The notes beneath the pieces were generated by a model, which was not told the origin of the DNA, made no database searches, and was given only the letters and a program-made list of their open reading frames with translations. A stretch of DNA of 64,000 bases from Phymorhynchus buccinoides. Lineage: Eukaryota; Mollusca; Gastropoda; Neogastropoda; Raphitomidae. A program made the translations under genes and the position numbers. Below, in pieces: positions 58,368-64,000 of this stretch (positions are counted from its first letter, which is position 1; every line of letters begins with the position of its first letter). The DNA lies in NCBI GenBank assembly GCA_017654935.2, contig CM065695.1:33781876-33845875 (forward strand), read 5' to 3'.

Positions 58368-61300
58368 CTAATTGCAGACAAAAAGAACATAACTCTGTAA
58401 TAGCAAATTAATAAGTATTCACTTACCAATTTTGTTCTGACAAATAAACCTAACATAACAACAACACAAAAACAATACCAACAAAACCCCTGGTAAAGGT
58501 CAAGATGTGCCACCCTCCATACATTTCTCGGTTAATTGTATTTTTCCGTTTTTGACTTTATTACCAAACATAAAGCTATATTTTATTTAACCTTTTTAGC
58601 TAATAAACATTTTGGAATACTAACCCTAACCCTACACCCCCCCCCCCCCCCCTATTAAGACGGGGGAAACGCAATGAACCACGACTGTGACATATGCTGT
58701 GGTGTACTGCAGTACATAGTGGGAGGGGGGGGGGGGGGTCCTATTAGAATAATGCGTTTATACTGACTGCAATTATTGTGAAGCCAGTAATCTAGCCCTA
58801 GCTGAAAATGTTCATAAAATACAGGTTTATGTATGGTAAGGAAAGGCAAAAACGGAAATATACAATTAACCGAGAAATGCAGGGGGGGTGGCACATCTGT
58901 ACCTTTACCAAACCCATTTTGAAGAGGTCGTCACTTTCCCACATACACTTGGAGATTACAAGCTGACGACCAGTCAAAATAAACCTGATTACGGTACTGT
59001 TTGTTTCATAACTTCATTTAATTTACTTATTCCTTCAAAATAAATCCTATTCACCCACCTCGTTACAAGAAGGAATTGTATTTCTATCGTAATGCAGAAC
59101 GAAAAACACAAACAGATTTTTAACTCTCTTGGTGAAGCGCTTAGAGCCCAAGTAAGGAGAATAAGCGCTATAAAAATGGTCATCATTATTTATTATTATT
59201 AGCATTGGATAGAAACATGAGGGTTCCTTTTCAATCAACCACAACAGTTCAAAAGATTATATTTTTTAGTAGTTTTTTTATTTAGAAAACAATTTAAATC
59301 TAAAGCAATTTGAACAGAAGCTATCTTTAATAAACCATGCTGATTTAAAATATAAAAAAAGTTACATTGCAAAGTTCTGAAAGAGAACTAGAAATGTTGT
59401 TGAAAACTTCATTTTTTCCCCTTTCAGGACAATAACTATTTTATTCCTATGAAAATAGAAACAAAACAAACAAACAAATAACAGCCTGAAGCCTTACCGT
59501 AGCAGCAGAAGCACGAGAGAGCAGTTTTTCAAAGAGCAAGCCTCCATTCAATGATACTTCCTGACCTGCCAAACAAACAAACAATCAAAAAAGTTAACAC
59601 ACTTTCACTTCACACACACACCACCACCACTCAGAACATTTCAATAGATTACCGAACATCTAAAATATCCTACTGGACTAGCTGCTTGGCTGGATGGATG
59701 GATCAAATAAAACGATTAAACTGGTTATAATGCCTTGAAAATTCCATGACAAAATCCACGCTTTCATCTCATACGAGGAGCTAAGCTGACAGAACAGTTT
59801 GTCTTGCTCTTTTTTGTCATCAAAAGTATCTCCCTTACGGGTCTAAATAAGAAGAATTATAGCTAATACTTCTGCAACCTGATCAAGCCGTGGTGTGGCT
59901 GCAAGTTGGGACCTCGGAATAAGGCGGCATGGGAAGAAGATGGGAAAGCAACAACAACAAAAAGAAGAAGAATATAGCTAATGTGAGTGAAGGACAGAGA
60001 TCACTGTACACCCCCCCCCTCACCCACAAAAACTCACTAGTATTCACAGCCTCTTTGCAAAGGGCCACAGCCAGGGGAGAGAACCCAGCAATCTTCTCCG
60101 CTGTTTTCACCGCAGCATCCAAAAGTTCTGCAGCTGGAAACACTTTGCTCACCAGACCTGAACCACAAGGCAAACTATTGAAAGTTATTCGCCAGAAGGC
60201 ACTATAATTATTATTCTCGCTTGAAAGCCAAAAGGTCACAAAAAGAATGACTGATAGTAGTACCTTCTAAGGGGCAGTAGGTGGATGTCTCGTGCCTCCA
60301 TACAGGGAGCTGGAAGACCCCTGCCATCTCCACGAACGAGTCTCTCCCAATTGGGATACCAAAGAGGGGTGTGGGGGGTGGCTTTTGTAAAAGTAGTTCA
60401 ACCAGCACCTTCTAGAGGACGTTCGTGCTTGTAAATTCTTTTAATCTGCCACTCTCTGGACTTTGCCTTTTAGTCTTCGGCTTTCCATCGATCTACTATC
60501 TTTCTGCAACTTAATGGCCCCATTCTCCTGCCTTTTATTTTAACAAAATCTTTTTTTTTCTTTTCGAAATATTTTTTCTCCTTTGTAGCTACTCCGAAAT
60601 TCAGAATGTGTCGGATGTACGCAGCGGGTGAGATCACGTGAAAAACTGAAAAAACTGACATATAGGGGCCTAGCTATCCTTACCCATTACAGCCATATGA
60701 CCTGGGAACGCAGAAGAATAATAATAAGAAGTATCTTGTGGCTTTTATTAGGGTAACTCACTCTCTTGTTTAGGTTTATTCTTGCTGATTGGAAGCATAT
60801 GTTTTGGTGTGTGAGTGCTTTTTTTTTTGCTTTTTTTAATATTGTTTTTATTGAATGTGTATGAATGTAAGGCTTGTGTGTGCTTCACTTTGATTTCTTC
60901 AAATTAGGCATGTAATAAATACCAAAGGTTATACATGTAATGATGATGTTCATGATTGTGATGATGATGATGATGACTATGATGACAGCAATGATGATCT
61001 TCTTCTCGTCAATCAGCCACCTTCATTCATGTTGAAAGATTTTGCCGACTATTAAAAAAAAAAAAGAGAACGAAGGTCACGTGCCAAGCGCCAGGTCACC
61101 AAAGAATGATGATAATAACAATGATGACAAAGATGATAATGATATGCAAAAAGTTATACATACAGCCCATTCACTCATTTCCAGTGCCTGTTGGGCAGAT
61201 TTCCTATGTTCATCGAGTACCATGATTATGATGATGATGATGTTGTTGATGTTGTCGTACAACTGGCTTAAGGACTCCCGGGATCATCCCCAACAGCCTA

Positions 61301-63463
61301 AGCACTTGAACGATGTTGTACAAATGCATTCAGCTAGGGATGAGAAAACGTTACGTGTTTGTGACCGTTTCTTGATTACCTCGCCATATGAGCAGCCACA
61401 CTCCGACTTCGGAGGGAATGATGATGATAACGATGACGGGGGAGACAACAATAATGTTAACGATAGTGATGTACTAAAGGTTACTGCCCATTTACCTATC
61501 TGCTGTGCCTGTTGGGCAGATATCCTACATCCAGTGAGCACCATTTCCATGGCCTGACTCTTGCCCACCGCACGGGGCAGTCGCTGTGTTCCCCCTGCAC
61601 CTGTATAGAGAGATAGGGACATTCAGGCCCTGAGCGCTTTACAATTACTTTAAAGCGCTCGTGTAAGCGCAAGCGTGATCACGTCACGCCACTTATGAAG
61701 GAGCTCCACTGGCTCCCTGTGCAGTACCGCCTTCAGTATAAGCTGGCTGTCCTATCCTTCCGTCACTTTGAACAGACCCTTCCGCCTTACCTCTACTAGT
61801 GTATTTCACACCTACACTCTTTCCCACTCACTCAGGTCCTCAAACACAACACTTCTGAAAGTTTCCAAAAACAAATCTAAAATCATTCGGTGACCGCAGA
61901 TTCAGTTTCAGTGCCCCTGCTGTTTGAAATTCCCTCCTAGTCGATCTCCGCCATGAACCAAACTATATCTCTACTTTCAAAGCTAAAATCAAGACTCACT
62001 ACTTTCAAAGCTCATTCGGTTTGTAATTGGTTCCTTCTTGATCTTGTACCTGGGTGAAATGAATGGGTAACACCAAATGCTATCAATTATTATTATTTAT
62101 TATTACTTACTAACACTTCTTCAGTGTCCCAAGGACATGGCCGTAGCGGGAAATGTTTGTATGAGGTCTCATCTTCAGTTGTCTGGTCTCCATGCTGTGC
62201 TCAGCCAACACTATTCTGATTCTAGAAGCAGAATATCTCAAGGAAGAAAATACTTTTTAATGTTTCTAGCAAAAGAAAAGAAGAAGAGAGAGATTGGCCA
62301 ACAAGGCAGAAAGGTAGAAGATAGATGACAGTAAGAAACTGAGTCAACAATTGAGATGGATCAAAAAGAATTTGCCCACCACACAACTTGCCAGAAGGTG
62401 GGGGTAACTATTTGTACTGAAAGACTCCCACGGTATTCCAACAGGAGCATTTACAATTTCAATTAGCATTTTTTGATATATAAGATCTGGTTGATTGATT
62501 AATTGATTGACTGATTGACTTTATATTTTTGCAAATGCTCCGGAAAGTTGTCTTACTTTACCTGACAGTTCAAAATATACAAAGATAATTCTGAGAGGAC
62601 AAAGCACTAGACAAAAAAACCAAGAGGCAAAGCCTTCAAAGCTTACTCAAACAGAGAACATGTAGGGACAACAACACAAAAAACATAAGATTGAGGTGCC
62701 TGTGCTGAGAATCGGACCAGGAACCTTTGGCATGGCAGACAGGACACTACCAATGAGCTTACGAAGCTTTCAGTGTTGATGAGTTTGTACTATGTTGCCT
62801 GTTGAATACTCTCTAACCCACTAATCTAAAATGTTATTTGTTTGGTATCTGTTTACAGTGTTGTTTTAAGTATTTAAATAATTATTCAAATAATTATTGT
62901 TTGAAAACTTGCATAAACATCTATATGTATGCTAAGTTTTAACAATGTACGCCTTCTATTTCCCGAGAAAATGCCAACGTCTTAAAGTTTGGAGATTAGG
63001 GGGGGGGGGGGGATACAGACGCAACACACACACACAGACTACAACCGAACATCATATCATACTATAGGACTCATTCGTGTTAACCCTTTCGTCGCGCACG
63101 GTCGCCTGATCTGGCACCACAATGATTGCAACACCCATGTCACTCGAAAGGTCATCAAAAATGAGGGTCTGGCATTTCATCAGTTGACCTAATATGTTCT
63201 CCATTTTGGTGAGGTAATGATAGGCCCTCATTTTCATGGATGTCCACAGAGGAATCCCTCAACTATTGCTGACAGAAATCTTTTCTCTACCCAGGTTAAT
63301 TTTTATGGAAAGTTGGTGGCTGAAAAAGAGGCTGGCGTTGAAAAGGGGTTAACACGAGTGAGCCAAAAAGGGTTCACCTGGAATGCGTTCGCCTAGGGTG
63401 ATCTCTGGCTGGGCAAACAGCGCCTTGTGTCCGGCATTAACCGATGTTACACATCATGGCCAC
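58302..63463 (-). CDS. ECHS1: short-chain enoyl-CoA hydratase (crotonase family), 3' part, five exons
   Basis: Mitochondrial short-chain enoyl-CoA hydratase adds water to trans-2-enoyl-CoA in beta-oxidation and valine breakdown. Five exons are placed by GT-AG sites and matching phase: 63378-63463, 61496-61600, 60038-60157, 59498-59565 and 58302-58367. They read VAMMCN...[74 protein letters not shown] and [20 protein letters not shown], then Asp and stop. The QPE glutamate corresponds to the second catalytic Glu of rat crotonase (Glu164). The partner Glu and the oxyanion-hole residues lie in exons beyond the right edge. The first visible exon has one extra base that breaks the frame, probably an error. 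A GERIPG segment replaces the usual GTIPG, one residue longer. The close match favours ECHS1 over other crotonases, but without the N-terminus and transit peptide a paralogue cannot be excluded. Confidence 0.88.
58492..58909. mobile_element. telomere-repeat-bearing MITE, copy 3
   Basis: Same ends and inner CCCTAA-type units (shorter here), 418 bp. Flanks AAACCCCT and AAACCCAT match in 7 of 8 bases. It lies just upstream (genomic right) of the last ECHS1 exon, in the intron. C and G homopolymers interrupt the core. Confidence 0.82.
59498..59565 (-). CDS. ECHS1: ECHS1 exon, fourth of five visible
   Basis: Sixty-eight bases; the first two complete a Ser codon, then [20 protein letters not shown] and AT. 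The acceptor TTGGCAG was chosen over a second AG five bases on because only it keeps the frame. Donor GTAAGG. Confidence 0.88.
60038..60157 (-). CDS. ECHS1: ECHS1 exon, third of five visible
   Basis: One hundred and twenty bases: Gly completed across the junction, then [20 protein letters not shown] and [19 protein letters not shown]. Phase 1 at both ends. Acceptor GGTTCAG, donor GTGAGT. Confidence 0.92.
61163..61228 (-). pseudogene. decayed partial duplicate of the ECHS1 exon at 61496-61600
   Basis: This stretch resembles the 3' half of the real exon and its donor, about 320 bases away. In the same frame it reads [16 protein letters not shown] before a GTGAAT in place of GTAAAT; the real exon reads [16 protein letters not shown]. 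The upstream side is a CAT-type microsatellite with no acceptor, and GGTQRL is missing. It looks like a fossil tandem exon duplication, less likely an alternative exon. Confidence 0.6.
61265..61425. repeat. repeat F, dispersed
   Basis: Blocks AGCACTTGAACGATG, CATTCAGCTAGGGATGAGAA and CACTCCGACTTCGG. Other copies: 18455-18575, 51135-51275, 56200-56365. In ECHS1 it lies between the real exon and its decayed duplicate. Confidence 0.65.
61496..61600 (-). CDS. ECHS1: ECHS1 exon, second of five visible
   Basis: One hundred and five bases encoding [20 protein letters not shown] then [22 protein letters not shown] followed by [12 protein letters not shown] is diagnostic for ECHS1. Acceptor ATACAG, donor GTAAAT; phase 1 at both ends. 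Confidence 0.93.
   Translation of the reverse strand: MQGEHSDCPVRWARVRPWKWCSLDVGYLPNRHSR
61665..62095 (+). mobile_element. LINE 3' end, decayed reverse-transcriptase C-terminal region
   Basis: Translates with frameshifts to [20 protein letters not shown] followed by [20 protein letters not shown] and [10 protein letters not shown], the C-terminal block typical of CR1/L2/Rex1-like non-LTR elements (LHWLPV, GDR.FS.AAP..WNSLP). The Trp of WNSLP is a stop codon. It ends in an ATT-rich tail. Nonfunctional. Confidence 0.8.
63080..63352. mobile_element. family E MITE next to ECHS1 exon
   Basis: TTAACCCTTTCGTCGCGCAC to GGCGTTGAAAAGGGGTTAA, ending 25 bases from the ECHS1 exon at 63378. Confidence 0.75.
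63378..63463 (-). CDS. ECHS1: ECHS1 exon with catalytic Glu, one-base frameshift
   Basis: Reads VAMMCNI, then a +1 shift (the six bases for two residues are seven here), then [20 protein letters not shown]. Read straight, it stops at TAA. The exon ends in phase 1, which fits the next exon. Whether the extra base is a sequencing error or a real lesion cannot be decided here. Confidence 0.8.
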
Positions 63464-64000
63464 CTCACACCCACCACCCCAGCTGCAAGAGAGAAAAAAA
63501 AATGGCAAATCTGGTACTTAATGATTACACACCTCATGCTTAAGACCCTCAATCTCAAAAGTCGCTTTCCTTCAGTTTTATGAAAACTAGCAATCGCTAG
63601 GCTGGCACTTAATTCCAGTGGACAGTTTTAACCCCATGGCAGTATTGAACGATACTGGCTGCAAAGCCCGGAGGCAGTACAAAACCAGTAAAATCCCAAT
63701 TTTTTTATCAATACAGATAGCTGTAGTGTCATCACCTTGTAATATCCACTGCCCCCCCCCCCAACACCATCCCTCATCCCACCCCCTACCCCACCCACCC
63801 AAGGTGAAGCGGCGTCTAGCAGCATGCAGCGCGCGTTTCTGAACGGATTCGCTTCTGGTTTGGTACACGGATAGTCACCGTCCCCTGGCATCTTCCTGCC
63901 AAATTTGAAGGCAATTGGTCCAGAAATGCTGGGAGATACGGGACGCTGAGAGTCCGGCGGATGCGCGTTTCGCGCATTTGCGAAAACCGCGCAATGAGAC

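Overview
The window is animal nuclear DNA: small exons with GT-AG introns, dense microsatellites, tRNA-derived SINEs, a LINE remnant and many short palindromic DNA transposons. Gene sequences and repeat style suggest a marine invertebrate, perhaps a mollusc; that placement is inference and weak. Only two protein-coding genes can be supported, both partial and both conserved metabolic enzymes: GDP-mannose 4,6-dehydratase (GMDS, first step of GDP-L-fucose synthesis) and mitochondrial-type short-chain enoyl-CoA hydratase (ECHS1, beta-oxidation). Nearly all other open frames are chance frames through repeats.

Layout. 1-16516: no gene seen; 3' flank of GMDS packed with MITEs, some nested. 16517-34008: the last eight exons of GMDS on the minus strand, ending at a stop codon. 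34543-34829: a short foreign-looking segment. 35375-52119: the same GMDS exons (all but the last) on the plus strand, so about 17320-34542 and 34830-52395 form one giant inverted repeat. 52396-52895: a gap of exactly 500 N. 52896-58301: no gene seen. 58302-63463: the last five exons of ECHS1 on the minus strand, running off the right edge.

The most striking structure, the ~35 kb head-to-head palindrome carrying two 5'-truncated GMDS copies, is probably not biology. Its centre is bracketed by the two halves of what I recognise as the PacBio SMRTbell hairpin adapter. The best reading is that an unsplit adapter read made the assembly fold back on itself. The arms are not identical: the right arm carries a precise 395-bp MITE insertion whose empty site is in the left arm, so the return path probably follows the other haplotype. 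Three left-arm exons carry clustered single-base indels that look like unpolished consensus.

The most interesting real biology is in the mobile elements. A ~400-bp MITE family (four copies, about 8-bp target duplications, ends GGTAAAGG...CCTTTACC) carries telomere-like CCCTAA/TTAGGG arrays in inverted orientation in three of its copies, so it scatters interstitial telomeric sequence. Several families are flanked by TTAA (piggyBac-like), one hairpin MITE has CTG duplications (PIF/Harbinger-like), and a nested insertion with a visible duplication gives relative ages.
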